From an uncultured Persicobacter sp. (lineage in GTDB: Bacteria > Bacteroidota > Bacteroidia > Cytophagales > Cyclobacteriaceae): a stretch of DNA of 64,000 nucleotides. The DNA lies in the NCBI GenBank assembly GCA_947498325.1, contig CANMKE010000007.1:62001-126000 (forward strand). Direction: 5' to 3'. A program made the position numbers and the translations under genes. This document shows positions 39,420-48,228 of this stretch, piece after piece. Positions within the stretch are counted from its first letter, which is position 1. Every line of letters starts with the position of its first letter. The notes beneath the pieces were generated by a model, which did no database searches, was not told where the DNA came from, and saw nothing but the letters and a program-made list of their open reading frames with translations.

Positions 39420-41714
39420 CTACAGCCAAAAGCCAATATTCAAATTGAAAATCAGGTGTCGATTTCCCCATGCACGGGCAGTCTGTGCAGAGATCGGGCC
39501 GAATTTTGAAAGGTAGGCGACTTCAAGCCCTCCACCGATGGTCTGGAAAATATCATTCTCAAAAGGATCATAAATATATGGGCTGATGTCAGGGGAAAAG
39601 AAGGAGTCCGTGATGTGCATATAGCCATAATTGATCAGTCCCCGAACCACATACTTATTTCTGAACATATATTGCACGCCTAAACGGCTGACAAAAATAT
39701 CTTCCGCAGGAATTTCCCGCAATCCTAATCCCCAGAATTTTATGGAATTTCCCTCACGAGGGTTGAAGCCCCCAACAAAGGCGGAATTCAGGAGGTTCTG
39801 ATTCGTGTTAAAGCTGTAAAAGGCATCGGCGCCAAGCTGAACAGACCAATGTTCTCCAATAGGAAAGTGTTGATCAAAATTGAATCGGGCGGTGATAATT
39901 TCCCTTTTAGAAGTGATCTTCTCCAGCGTGATGTCTTCATCAATCAAATCCGAGAGTACATCTTCATTGAAATTCAGGGTTTCCAGTCCCTCACCAACGG
40001 TCGTTGAAAATACGACATCAGCGCCCTTTCTGGCATAAAATCGGCGGTCAAGGGAGTTATAGGTGTACCTGAATCGGTATTCCAAATTGGTGTAATTCAG
40101 GTTGTCAATCAGGCGGATGGTTTCATCGGCAATGGTGGGGCTGTGTTTTGCAAAGGTGGCCCCAGCTTCAAAAAATACCGAATGCTTAAAGGTGCCGACG
40201 GTCCGAATGCCCACCATGGGTTTGAAAAACTGCTCGGTCATTAAAGCGGTTTTCTTTCCGAAGGAACTGTATCTGGGCATAGGATTGCTGGCGGCGGTCA
40301 TGTCAAGGTACACCGAAACCCTGTTGGAGTTTTTTATGCCTTTCAGAAAGTTAATATTCATATATGGGTATTCTGATAGGTTCAATTCGGTATTTAATCG
40401 GGAGTTGGGGAATACCCAGTCGTACACAGCAAAGTTGAACACCAGGCCTGCTCGGTATTCACTGGAGTAATTCGGGCTGAAGGAAAGGCGTCCCATGGGC
40501 GATTTTTCTCCCGTCAATTTAATGGTGTTCGTTGAATCGGTCGTTTTCAGGATTTCATAATTGAGCCTTGAAAACTGCAATGTTCCATAAATCCTTCGCA
40601 GTTCATTGTTAATCTCATCGACATCGATCACATCATTCTTTTTGAACCGCAGCGTAGAGGCCAATAATGATTCATTGTCGGCAATAGAGGGCGCAAGCTC
40701 AAACTGGGTAATGTTATATTCGTCCCGTTGATGCCGCTTTTTTATAGGCGCCTGTTCACCAAAGGAGGCCAGGCTGTCGGCAAGATGATCGAAATAGGGC
40801 TGAAATTCTTCGCCAGTTTTGTTGCCTTGAGCCAGAATTTCTTCAAATTTATTAAAGCTTCCCGAAGTGAACGCCAACAGATCGGGCTGAATGAGGGCAT
40901 TACATTTCGCCTTCTGAATTCGGGTGTCGTAAGCACCGTTCATCCAGGCGGATTGAAACAAAATTCCTGTGGCTGATTTCAGGGCTTCCTTGTTCAGTAA
41001 ATCCTGCGCCACCAAAACACCAATCACAATATCAGCCCCCATTTCCTTTACCTCATCTACAGGAAAGTTTCTGATCAGGCCACCATCAACCAAAATTTTG
41101 TCATCAAGATTGATAGGCGTGAAAACGGAAGGAATAGCCATTGATGCCCGCATGGCCAGGGCCAGGTTGCCGTGAGAAAGGACCACTTTGTCGCCTGTGG
41201 CAATATCAGAAGCAATACACCTGAATGGAATAGGGAAGTCGTCAAATTGTTCTACACCATGCACGCTTCGGGTAAGTGTTGATAGCAACAGGTTGATTTG
41301 CTGACTCTGAATCATTCCCTGTGGCAGACTGATTTTTTGGCCATCAAACACCAAATCAATCATGAAACGATAGTAATATGGTTTTTCTTCCACCACCACA
41401 TTTCGGTAAGGGATTTTATTGCTCAGTACTTCATTCCAGTTAATGCCCCGAATGATTTGCTCTATATCGTCAGCACTGTAACCAATGGCATAAAGTCCAC
41501 CGACAAGGCTTCCCATGGAAGTTCCAGTGATATAATCTGGTCGGATTCCCGCTTTTTCCATAGCGCGCAATACGCCAATATGGGCAATGCCTTTGGCGCC
41601 ACCACCACTGAGGACCAAGCCAATTTTCGGACGTTCCGATGGCGTGTCTTGGGGTTGCGAAAAGGCAGAAAAGGCGAGTGAAAGTAATGTAAAGAGAATA
41701 AATGCGAATCGCAT
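39420..41714 (-). CDS. Patatin-like phospholipase fused to Omp85/BamA-type barrel
   Basis: 764 residues with a signal peptide (to about 19, AFSQ). The patatin domain (about 28-300) has the oxyanion loop SGGGAKGIAHIG, the nucleophile Ser in GTSMGS (about residue 66) and the catalytic Asp in DGGLIRNFPVDE. After a short POTRA-like segment (about 335-410) comes a 16-strand barrel-type region with an aromatic C-terminus (LNIGFWL). The layout is that of PlpD-type phospholipases, with an enzyme domain exported or anchored through its own barrel. Substrates are probably phospholipids. Confidence 0.92.
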   Translation of the reverse strand: MRFAFILFTLLSLAFSAFSQPQDTPSERPKIGLVLSGGGAKGIAHIGVLRAMEKAGIRPDYITGTSMGSLVGGLYAIGYSADDIEQIIRGINWNEVLSNKIPYRNVVVEEKPYYYRFMIDLVFDGQKISLPQGMIQSQQINLLLSTLTRSVHGVEQFDDFPIPFRCIASDIATGDKVVLSHGNLALAMRASMAIPSVFTPINLDDKILVDGGLIRNFPVDEVKEMGADIVIGVLVAQDLLNKEALKSATGILFQSAWMNGAYDTRIQKAKCNALIQPDLLAFTSGSFNKFEEILAQGNKTGEEFQPYFDHLADSLASFGEQAPIKKRHQRDEYNITQFELAPSIADNESLLASTLRFKKNDVIDVDEINNELRRIYGTLQFSRLNYEILKTTDSTNTIKLTGEKSPMGRLSFSPNYSSEYRAGLVFNFAVYDWVFPNSRLNTELNLSEYPYMNINFLKGIKNSNRVSVYLDMTAASNPMPRYSSFGKKTALMTEQFFKPMVGIRTVGTFKHSVFFEAGATFAKHSPTIADETIRLIDNLNYTNLEYRFRYTYNSLDRRFYARKGADVVFSTTVGEGLETLNFNEDVLSDLIDEDITLEKITSKREIITARFNFDQHFPIGEHWSVQLGADAFYSFNTNQNLLNSAFVGGFNPREGNSIKFWGLGLREIPAEDIFVSRLGVQYMFRNKYVVRGLINYGYMHITDSFFSPDISPYIYDPFENDIFQTIGGGLEVAYLSKFGPISAQTARAWGNRHLIFNLNIGFWL

Positions 41715-41801
41715 AATAGGTGTTGATGTAGAGGTTGATCGTTGTTATTGGGGGAATATCTGCATTTTTTAGATGGAACACAATCATTTTAGGATAGAAA
41801 C

Positions 41802-41834
41802 AAAAAAGCCACCTCAATCTCTTGAAATGGCTTT
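41802..41834 (-). terminator. Terminator of the aminotransferase gene
   Basis: AAAGCCA and TGGCTTT arms, extended by TCAA/TTGA closer to the loop, form a hairpin just past the stop at 41840. Six T follow on the minus strand. Confidence 0.8.
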
Positions 41835-41839
41835 GTATT

Positions 41840-43150
41840 TTAGATGGACGTGCAATATTCCAACAGTGCTTCTTTAATGTTTTTGAAGATGTGTCGGAGT
41901 AAATCCTGATCTTCTTCAAGCAGGGTTACCCGAAAGCCCTGAAGGATGCTGGCAAAGGAGGAGGTGGGTACCACACATACCCCTTTGGCAGCCAATAGGG
42001 AATAAACAAAATGCTTGTCGAGTGGCATATCCGGCTCGGCCTCTTCCCATTGTTTCATCAGTGCGCTGGCCTGTGGATTATCCATTTTCAGATGCTGGCC
42101 TTTTTTCAGTGCGCCCTCCTTAAAAATGATGGTATTGTAGAAGGCCCCATTGGTAGGGTTGAAAGTAATATAAGGTACTTCTGATAGGATATCCGTGATG
42201 ATGTTGCTGCGCTCGCCAATTTCTTCATTTTTTGCCTTGCGGTAAGGCTGAAAGCGCGGGTCGTTCATGATCAGCGGGATGGCCTTTTGTGGTAATTTGG
42301 TGGAACAAACCTCCAGCATTTTGGCGTTGTCAAGGGTCTGACAAAACTGCTCGAATTGCTGGTCGCTGTTTCTGTTGTAATATTCCATCCAGCCACATCG
42401 GGCTCCTGGCCACGGGAATTCCTTACTGATTCCTTTCAGTGCAATGCCAGGAACATCCTGGATATATTCAGCAAGACAATAGGCCGTAGCACCGTTGTAA
42501 GTCACATTTGAATAAATTTCATCCGAAATCAGGAACAGTTTAAATTCTTTGGCAATGGCGACAAATCGGTCGAGAATTTCCCGAGGGTACACCATACCCG
42601 TTGGGTTGTCGGGATTGATGATCAGGATACCGACAATATTTGGATTGTACTTTACCTGCAGGTAAAGGTCGTCCATGTCTGGGTACCAATGATTGTCGGG
42701 GTCGAGTTTATAAGTCAGTGGTGCCGTGTTGGCATGAGCCCCTTCCGAAGAGGAGTGGGTGGAGTAGGCTGGTGAAGGGCCGATGATTCTCGAAGAGGGC
42801 ATCAGGAATTGATACAATTTCGAGATGGCATCACCAAGGCCATTAAAGAACAGGATGTCGTCGGCAGAAATCTGCACACCGCCAAGGGCATTGGTTTGTG
42901 TGGCCAGAAAATCACGGGTTTCCAAAACACCTTTAGAGTGGCAGTAGCCAAAAGTGTCATCCTCCTGAATCAAGCCACCGATGATGTCTTTCATCCATGC
43001 GGGCATTTGCGCATTTTTTTGAATAGGGTCGCCAATATTCTCCCAGTAGATGTTTTGTCCAGAAGCCTTAATCAGTTCAGCTTTTTTTACTATTCCCCTA
43101 ATTTCATAGGTCAGCTCTCTGGCTCCTTCCCTTAACAAACGTTGTCTCAT
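41840..43150 (-). CDS. PLP-dependent aminotransferase, class I/II
   Basis: 436 residues of fold-type I. The PLP-binding features are the NPDNPTGMVYP loop, SDEIYSNVTYNG, and the Schiff-base Lys in GISKEFPWPGARCGW, followed by the conserved Arg/Gly. The C-terminal GVCVVPTSSFASILQGFRVTL holds the carboxylate-binding Arg. It is probably an alanine- or aspartate-type aminotransferase; the insert NTAPLTYKLDPDNHWYPDM is unusual. It stands alone between the patatin gene and a divergent hypothetical. The substrate is not predictable from sequence. Confidence 0.9.
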   Translation of the reverse strand: MRQRLLREGARELTYEIRGIVKKAELIKASGQNIYWENIGDPIQKNAQMPAWMKDIIGGLIQEDDTFGYCHSKGVLETRDFLATQTNALGGVQISADDILFFNGLGDAISKLYQFLMPSSRIIGPSPAYSTHSSSEGAHANTAPLTYKLDPDNHWYPDMDDLYLQVKYNPNIVGILIINPDNPTGMVYPREILDRFVAIAKEFKLFLISDEIYSNVTYNGATAYCLAEYIQDVPGIALKGISKEFPWPGARCGWMEYYNRNSDQQFEQFCQTLDNAKMLEVCSTKLPQKAIPLIMNDPRFQPYRKAKNEEIGERSNIITDILSEVPYITFNPTNGAFYNTIIFKEGALKKGQHLKMDNPQASALMKQWEEAEPDMPLDKHFVYSLLAAKGVCVVPTSSFASILQGFRVTLLEEDQDLLRHIFKNIKEALLEYCTSI

Positions 43151-43334
43151 AACCTAAAAAAGGATAAAATTATCTATAAAAAACACTGATTTACAGTGAG
43201 TTTTTCACTTTTAAAATAAGTGCGTGAATGTCCGTTAAATTGGCGAAATTTCAAAGGAAATTGGTCTGCAGGTGTATTTTTTAAGGAAAAATGTTCAATT
43301 TGTATGCTCTACAACAGATCAGTACCTATTGTTT

Positions 43335-43997
43335 ATGAAAAAAATCGGTCAACTTATAATTATAATTGTCTTAGCATTTGGGGCTTACCGCTGGTACGCC
43401 TATCAAAAGGAGAAAGAAGCGTTACGGCAACAGGCCATTGCGCTTGAACATAAAGACCGCATTTTTTTGGATCAACTGAAGGCAACTGGTCGGGTAGAGC
43501 TGGCCACACAAACTTTTTTATATACCGATACGATCAGCAAAAAATCAGCCTATACCGTTTTTGGTATTCGTTATTACGATGCCACCGTTCAGCGGGTGTT
43601 TTTTGTGCCTGGGCGATGTGGTTATTTCATTGACCTTGGGGATGAATCAAAAACAACCATCGTCAATTCCCCAGATACCGTCTGGATCCGTTCTTCTTTA
43701 ATTCTTGACCACCTGTCTCTGGATATCGAGAAAATGAGCATTAACACCTTGCAGGAGGATTGGTTTTCGGAGATGGATAATGTGGAGGCGCTGCGGGCGT
43801 TGTCGAAAAGGTGTAAAGTTCACTATGCCCCTTTGTTGGGTAAGAGTTTTCTGTGGAATCCTGTTTTGGGGCACCTGCAACAGCAAGTGTTTTCCCCACT
43901 TACCGATAAGGTGGTTATCCTGACCCTGAATTCGGATTTTTATGTCGAGGATCGGCATTATAGCCCAGCGAATGAAAATTTGATTTTAAAGCGTTAA
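43335..43997 (+). CDS. Hypothetical membrane-anchored protein, possibly DUF4230-like
   Basis: 220 residues from the ATG at 43335 (MKKIGQLIIIIVL). A longer reading from 43272 would put a non-signal-like 21 residues before the hydrophobic helix, so the later start is preferred. One membrane helix is followed by a soluble part with GRVELATQTFLYTDTI and VFFVPGRCGYFIDL, which resembles DUF4230 proteins. The family assignment is tentative and the role unknown. It is bordered on the right by the miniature mobile element. Confidence 0.7.
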   Translation: MKKIGQLIIIIVLAFGAYRWYAYQKEKEALRQQAIALEHKDRIFLDQLKATGRVELATQTFLYTDTISKKSAYTVFGIRYYDATVQRVFFVPGRCGYFIDLGDESKTTIVNSPDTVWIRSSLILDHLSLDIEKMSINTLQEDWFSEMDNVEALRALSKRCKVHYAPLLGKSFLWNPVLGHLQQQVFSPLTDKVVILTLNSDFYVEDRHYSPANENLILKR

Positions 43998-44013
43998 ATA
44001 TAGGGGCTGAGGC

Positions 44014-44414
44014 AATGTCATTAAGTTAAGGGCATATTGCTTGAAGGCATGTATTAATTTGAGCAATTCTTTGAATAATGAAATGAAAATCCCGAAGGGA
44101 TGATATATCATAGCCCGGTGTGAAACCCCGGGATAATAACCGACAAAATACTGAGCCCTGAAAGGGCGTAATATAAATTTCTATACAAATAAAGAGTTGC
44201 ACCCTTTCAGGGTTATAGGTTTTAGGGGAGGGAGACTTCGAGGGGTTTCACCCCTCGCTATGGTATGTAATCCCTTCGGGATATAAAAACAGAAATTTTA
44301 AATACACATTAAATAACCTTTCGACTCATACCTCTCTGAATACCCTTTGGTTTAATCTGCTTTAAAGTCATAATTTCGAGCAAATGATCGACTGTTTCTT
44401 AACTTAATGACATT
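44014..44414. mobile_element. Miniature mobile element (MITE-like) with 17 bp terminal inverted repeats
   Basis: AATGTCATTAAGTTAAG at 44014-44030 and its exact reverse complement at 44398-44414 bound a 401 bp segment without a gene. Flanking AGGGGCTGA (44002-44010) and AGGGTCTGA (44415-44423) match at 8 of 9 positions and could be a decayed target duplication, although 3 nt separate the left copy from the inverted repeat. The size, the termini and the lack of a transposase suggest a non-autonomous element mobilised in trans. It sits between 43997 and 44657 and disrupts no visible gene. The parent insertion sequence is not in the window. Confidence 0.62.
44089..44282. repeat. Nested palindromic repeat (REP/BIME-like) inside the mobile element
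   Basis: Outer arms ATCCCGAAGGGAT (44089-44101) and ATCCCTTCGGGAT (44270-44282) are exact inverse copies. Inside them are CATAGC/GCTATG, then a hairpin on each arm (CCCGG...CCGGG and CGAGGGGTTTCACCCCTCG), then the inner pair CCCTGAAAGGG (44156-44166) and CCCTTTCAGGG (44202-44212). As single-stranded DNA or RNA it would fold into a long branched hairpin. It looks like an interspersed repeat unit, but copy number cannot be judged from one window. Confidence 0.75.
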
Positions 44415-44643
44415 AGGGTCTGACGGAAACGTTATTGCGTGCAGCGAATCAAATGTTTGATGCATCCGTCGGAATGTAGGTCAGTTATCGGTCAGGTAAA
44501 TGATCAAGTTGTGAGCATTTTGATTTTCGACCGTTGGTCAGATTAATGGTTAATTTGTGCTTGGGTGTCCCTGAATAAATGACTGTTATCATTTAATTTT
44601 CATTCTATACATCAGAAAAGGTCGCTTTGTGAGTGATCTTTTT

Positions 44644-44651
44644 TATTTTTG
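44644..44651 (+). promoter_or_regulatory. Putative -7 box directly before the YrdC-like gene
   Basis: TATTTTTG matches TAnnTTTG and ends 5 nt before the ATG at 44657, so a transcript from it would be nearly leaderless. The nearest TTTG (44626-44629) is only 14 nt upstream, short of normal spacing. Confidence 0.3.
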
Positions 44652-44656
44652 TGGTT

Positions 44657-45175
44657 ATGGAAATAAGAAGAAATAGAGATTGGAAAAATAAGGTCTGGCA
44701 AATTGAGGGGAAAGGGGAGACCGCCCTGATATTGTCCATGAAGGAACAGCAACTATTGAAAAGCTTAATGCAGGCAGGAAATCTGAACCCTGCGCATTGT
44801 TTTCTTTTGGTGAATGAAGTCGGATTGCTAAATATTTATTTTGAGAATATTCCAGAAACAGCCTATGATATTGCGGAGTTTACCGAAAAGCCTGTCGCTT
44901 TAATAATGCCTGAAGCCAGAAATGTTCCCGAAGATTTATTGGCAAAGAAGAAGACCCTTCAGGCCATGTTCATGAAAAAAAATCACTTCAACGAACTTGC
45001 CATGGTACAACAACCCCTTATCGCTATTGTGTTGCCTAAACAAGCAAAAGACCTCAAGTGGTTGCAACAACAGGATAATGTACTAATTTTGCAAGACCAA
45101 AACATTCGTTTTCCATTTCGAATGCGCACTGTAGCCCACGATGCTTCAGGCGATATTAAAATTACCGATCACTAA
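44657..45175 (+). CDS. Degenerate YrdC/Sua5-like protein
   Basis: 172 residues from the ATG at 44657. A longer frame from 44633 adds only a hydrophobic run overlapping the -7 match. The stretch KPVALIMPEARNVPEDLLA followed by KKTLQAMFM and QQPLIAIVLPK resembles the PGPVTLIL, VP, RxP and PLxSTSA blocks of threonylcarbamoyl-AMP synthases. The N-terminal PTDT/YGL ATP-binding region and the catalytic basic residues are missing. It precedes a CCA-adding-type enzyme by 19 nt, a tRNA-linked context. Likely a non-catalytic relative; the fold call is my inference. Confidence 0.55.
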   Translation: MEIRRNRDWKNKVWQIEGKGETALILSMKEQQLLKSLMQAGNLNPAHCFLLVNEVGLLNIYFENIPETAYDIAEFTEKPVALIMPEARNVPEDLLAKKKTLQAMFMKKNHFNELAMVQQPLIAIVLPKQAKDLKWLQQQDNVLILQDQNIRFPFRMRTVAHDASGDIKITDH

Positions 45176-45194
45176 AATCCGAAACCTGGATTAA

Positions 45195-46613
45195 ATGAAT
45201 TATAAATCACATTTAGATAAAGTTCCGATTTTCAAGAAAATTCAGGAATGTGCTGATGCCCTTAACTTAGAAACTTATGTCATTGGTGGCTATGTGCGCG
45301 ACATTATTTTGGAGCGCCCAAGCAAAGATATTGACATTGTTTGTGTGGGCAGTGGTATTGAACTTGCGCAGGCAGTCGCCGATAAGGTGGGGCATGTGAA
45401 GGTGTCTGTTTTTAAAAATTTTGGGACGGCTATGCTCAAAGATGGCGATTGGGAAGTCGAGTTTGTGGGGGCACGGAAGGAGTCCTATCAGCGAGAGTCC
45501 CGAAATCCCATTGTGGAGGATGGTACACTCGAAGATGATCAGGACCGCAGAGATTTTACGATCAATGCGATGGCCATCCGCCTGAATGCTGATCATTATG
45601 GTGAACTGATTGACCCTTTCGATGGTATGGGCGATATCAAACGGCAGACGATCCAAACGCCGCTTGACCCAGACATCACTTTTTCTGATGATCCATTGCG
45701 GATGCTCCGGGCTATTCGTTTTGCCACCCAATTGAATTTCGATATTCATCCAGATACTTTCTATGCGCTTGGGAAAAATGCCGAGCGTTTATCCATTATC
45801 TCCCGTGAGCGAATTGCTGACGAGCTGAATAAAATTATTCTTGCCAAAACGCCTTCTTACGGCTTCAAGCTGTTATTTCAGGCGAAATTACTCGATCAGT
45901 TTTTTCCTGAAATGGTCGCACTCTATGGGGTAGATGTGAAAAATGGCAAGAAGCACAAGGATAATTTCTACCATACATTGCAAGTGCTCGACAATGTGGC
46001 CACCGTTACCGATGACCTTTGGGTTCGATGGGCCGCCATCTTGCATGATATTGCCAAACCACCAACGAAGCGTTTTCATCCCAAAGCGGGCTGGACGTTC
46101 CATGGGCATGAGGATAAGGGCGCGCGAATGGTGCCTGGCATCTTCAAAAAGCTTAAACTGCCATTGAACGATAAGATGAAAATGGTGCAAAAGCTTGTGC
46201 GCTTGCACCTGCGTCCGATTGTTTTGGTGAAGGAAGAAATCACAGATTCCGCTTTACGTCGATTGCTTTTTGAGGCAGGTGATGAGCTGGAAAGCCTGAT
46301 GATCCTGTGCCGTGCGGATATCACCTCTAAGAATGAGCGAAAAGTCGTGCAGTACCTAAAGAACTTTGATATTGTGGAGGAAAAACTGAAGCAGGTTGAA
46401 GAAAATGATTCTGTGCGAAACTTTCAGCCGCCAGTTTCTGGGGAGGATATTATGGCGTATTACGACCTCAAACCTTCGCGAGAGGTAGGTGCGATAAAAG
46501 ATGCCATTAAGGAGGCTATCCTTGAAGGGCAAATAAAAAACAACCATGATCAGGCTTTTGAATTGATGAAAAAGCTGGGTAAAGAGATGGGGTTGGAGAG
46601 AAAAGAAGATTAA
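45195..46613 (+). CDS. CCA-adding-type tRNA nucleotidyltransferase with HD domain
   Basis: 472 residues. The nucleotidyltransferase head has VIGGYVRDIILERPSKDIDIV, where DID provides metal ligands, then DRRDFTINAMA and DPLRMLRAIRFA. The body is alpha-helical. The C-terminal half (about 240-400) contains HTLQVLDNV and ILHDIAKPP, an HD phosphohydrolase motif. It matures tRNA 3' ends or acts as a poly(A) polymerase; the two are hard to separate by eye. It follows the YrdC-like gene and is closed by a terminator. Confidence 0.9.
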   Translation: MNYKSHLDKVPIFKKIQECADALNLETYVIGGYVRDIILERPSKDIDIVCVGSGIELAQAVADKVGHVKVSVFKNFGTAMLKDGDWEVEFVGARKESYQRESRNPIVEDGTLEDDQDRRDFTINAMAIRLNADHYGELIDPFDGMGDIKRQTIQTPLDPDITFSDDPLRMLRAIRFATQLNFDIHPDTFYALGKNAERLSIISRERIADELNKIILAKTPSYGFKLLFQAKLLDQFFPEMVALYGVDVKNGKKHKDNFYHTLQVLDNVATVTDDLWVRWAAILHDIAKPPTKRFHPKAGWTFHGHEDKGARMVPGIFKKLKLPLNDKMKMVQKLVRLHLRPIVLVKEEITDSALRRLLFEAGDELESLMILCRADITSKNERKVVQYLKNFDIVEEKLKQVEENDSVRNFQPPVSGEDIMAYYDLKPSREVGAIKDAIKEAILEGQIKNNHDQAFELMKKLGKEMGLERKED

Positions 46614-46630
46614 TCGATATCATATTAGTA

Positions 46631-46657
46631 GAGGAAGGCAGGCAGCCTTCCTCTTTT
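46631..46657 (+). terminator. Terminator of the CCA-adding enzyme gene
   Basis: GAGGAAGGC (46631-46639) and GCCTTCCTC (46645-46653) form a 9 bp stem with a 5 nt loop and TTTTGTT tail. Confidence 0.9.
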
Positions 46658-46699
46658 GTTAAATACTGTTAATATTTCCCGCAGATTAGGGATAAAGCC

Positions 46700-46707
46700 T
46701 ATATTTG
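46700..46707 (+). promoter_or_regulatory. Putative -7 box of the TPR gene
   Basis: TATATTTG matches TAnnTTTG, 23 nt before the ATG at 46730 and after the previous terminator. No -33 element is evident. Confidence 0.4.
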
Positions 46708-46729
46708 AGGCGTAAATACTTATTTTTTT

Positions 46730-47452
46730 ATGAAAAAATTAATGCTGATCGTTGCGTTGTTTTGTACCTGGAATGCCGTACAAGCGCAAGATTCAAAGAC
46801 GTCTGATCAAGAAGGAGCTAAAGCGTTACCTACTTTAAACATTGCAGATTATTATCATATCAATGACTTGAGTTATCGCCGTTCAATGCAATATAATGAT
46901 TACGCTACGGCAAAATCTGCATTGATGAAGATGATTACCATTGACAATCAGAATGATTCGCTTTTGGTGAATTTAGCGAATATTTATTTCGAACAGAGAG
47001 AGTGGATTTCAGCGGTTATGGCGGCTAAAGATGCCAAAGCGATCAATAGCAATAATGTAGCCGCTCACCAGATTGAAGCCTACGGCTTACAATATTTAGG
47101 GGCGAAACAAAAAGCAGCCGAGGCTTTTGAGTCTTACTATTTGGTCTCGAATGAAAAAGAGGCGCTTTATCAATTGTCTTTATTGCAGCTGGAACTGAAA
47201 AAGTACAAAGAGTGTGATACCAATGTGAATATTTTGTTGCAGGATGAAACCTATTTGGCCAACAAGGTGACCGTTGAAGGTACTGATGGAAAGCAAGTTC
47301 AGATTCCAATGAAAGCAGTTATTTACAACCTTAAAGGGGTGATGGAGTCCATTCAGGGAAATACCGCTGAAGCTAAAAAAGACATCAATAAAGCTTTGGA
47401 AATTGCACCAAACTTTAAAATTGCCCAGGATCGATTGAAAACCCTGAAATAG
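46730..47452 (+). CDS. Secreted tetratricopeptide-repeat protein
   Basis: 240 residues with a signal peptide (to about 19, AVQAQ). At least four TPR-like helical pairs are visible: LLVNLANIYFEQREWISAVMAAKDAK, AAHQIEAYGLQYLGAKQKAAEAFES, ALYQLSLLQLELKKY and the terminal NLKGVMESIQGNTAEAKKDINKALEI, each shown in part. Such periplasmic proteins act as assembly scaffolds. No partner gene adjoins it; it is a monocistronic unit between two strong terminators. Confidence 0.83.
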   Translation: MKKLMLIVALFCTWNAVQAQDSKTSDQEGAKALPTLNIADYYHINDLSYRRSMQYNDYATAKSALMKMITIDNQNDSLLVNLANIYFEQREWISAVMAAKDAKAINSNNVAAHQIEAYGLQYLGAKQKAAEAFESYYLVSNEKEALYQLSLLQLELKKYKECDTNVNILLQDETYLANKVTVEGTDGKQVQIPMKAVIYNLKGVMESIQGNTAEAKKDINKALEIAPNFKIAQDRLKTLK

Positions 47453-47482
47453 GTTTTTAGCGAAATACGATACATAATGATG

Positions 47483-47512
47483 AAGGCTACCCATTTCGGG
47501 TAGCCTTTTTTT
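47483..47512 (+). terminator. Terminator of the TPR gene
   Basis: AAGGCTACCC (47483-47492) and GGGTAGCCTT (47498-47507) make a perfect 10 bp stem with a 5 nt loop and seven T. Confidence 0.93.
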
Positions 47513-47848
47513 GTTGCGCATTACCATAGGATCTGGGGAGAGAGGCTGTGCCTAAAAACTGAGGTGGTCCTGTTGTGGTCCTTTATTTTATATTTTGTTG
47601 CTTTTACATTATTGATAGTGGGTTTTCAGGAGAGGTATTTCAATAACAATAGATAATGGAAGTTAATTTTTATGTTATTTAATAGATTTTATTACATCTG
47701 TTATTTGTCATAATTATAGCCAAAACACCGTTAAATTTAAACTGAGGGAGGTTTGAGGTTAAACAATGGGCTTTCTGATGTAAATCTTACCTCTGTTATT
47801 TTTTTGGGCATAATTTAAATACCTTCACATTGATTAGTATATTTATTT
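47513..47848. other. AT-rich upstream region of the curli assembly operon
   Basis: 336 bases with no gene. The csgE promoter is expected here, but no clear TAnnTTTG box with a matching -33 element was found. Confidence 0.4.
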
Positions 47849-48217
47849 ATGGTAATAATTATGTTTTTGTTGACCGCCCTGTGGAGTCCTCCGCAGGATC
47901 AGCTTTCAGGTTTTTTGGTGGATCAAACCATCACACCTCCAGGGCGTGAGTTTTTTTATCAGTTTGAAAAAAAATGGGTGTGGCCAAAAGTTTCGGAAGG
48001 CTTAACCCTTGAGGTAAAAGAGAAACGCGCCCGAGGAAACGCTACCGAGGTGGTCATTATGGTCAATAATGAAGTGGTCGGTAATTATATGATTACCGCA
48101 AGAGAGGAAATTATCGAAGCTTACGCCAGTTATGCCGTCAGGCAAACGCAAATTTATATTCAGAATAATCAGGAATTGCTCAAAGCATTTGAATTGCTGG
48201 GCAATGGCATTTATTAA
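47849..48217 (+). CDS. csgE: Curli assembly protein CsgE
   Basis: 122 residues with a short hydrophobic signal (MVIIMFLLTALWS). The core matches CsgE: GFLVDQTITPPGREFFYQF corresponds to the GLIVDQT..GHDFY segment of the E. coli protein, followed by LTLEVKEKRARGNATEVVIMVN and the C-terminal IYIQNNQELLKAFEL. CsgE caps the CsgG channel on the periplasmic side and selects curlin. It opens the csgE-csgF-csgG-lipoprotein operon, 11 nt before csgF. Confidence 0.92.
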   Translation: MVIIMFLLTALWSPPQDQLSGFLVDQTITPPGREFFYQFEKKWVWPKVSEGLTLEVKEKRARGNATEVVIMVNNEVVGNYMITAREEIIEAYASYAVRQTQIYIQNNQELLKAFELLGNGIY

Positions 48218-48228
48218 CCCAACCTACA

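Noticed and set aside
44014-44414. CRISPR array or attenuator
   Set aside because: The repeats are inverted and nested, not regularly spaced direct repeats, and no cas gene is near.
45195-46613. Whole-gene fusion of two enzymes
   Set aside because: A nucleotidyltransferase head with a C-terminal HD domain is a normal layout for this family.
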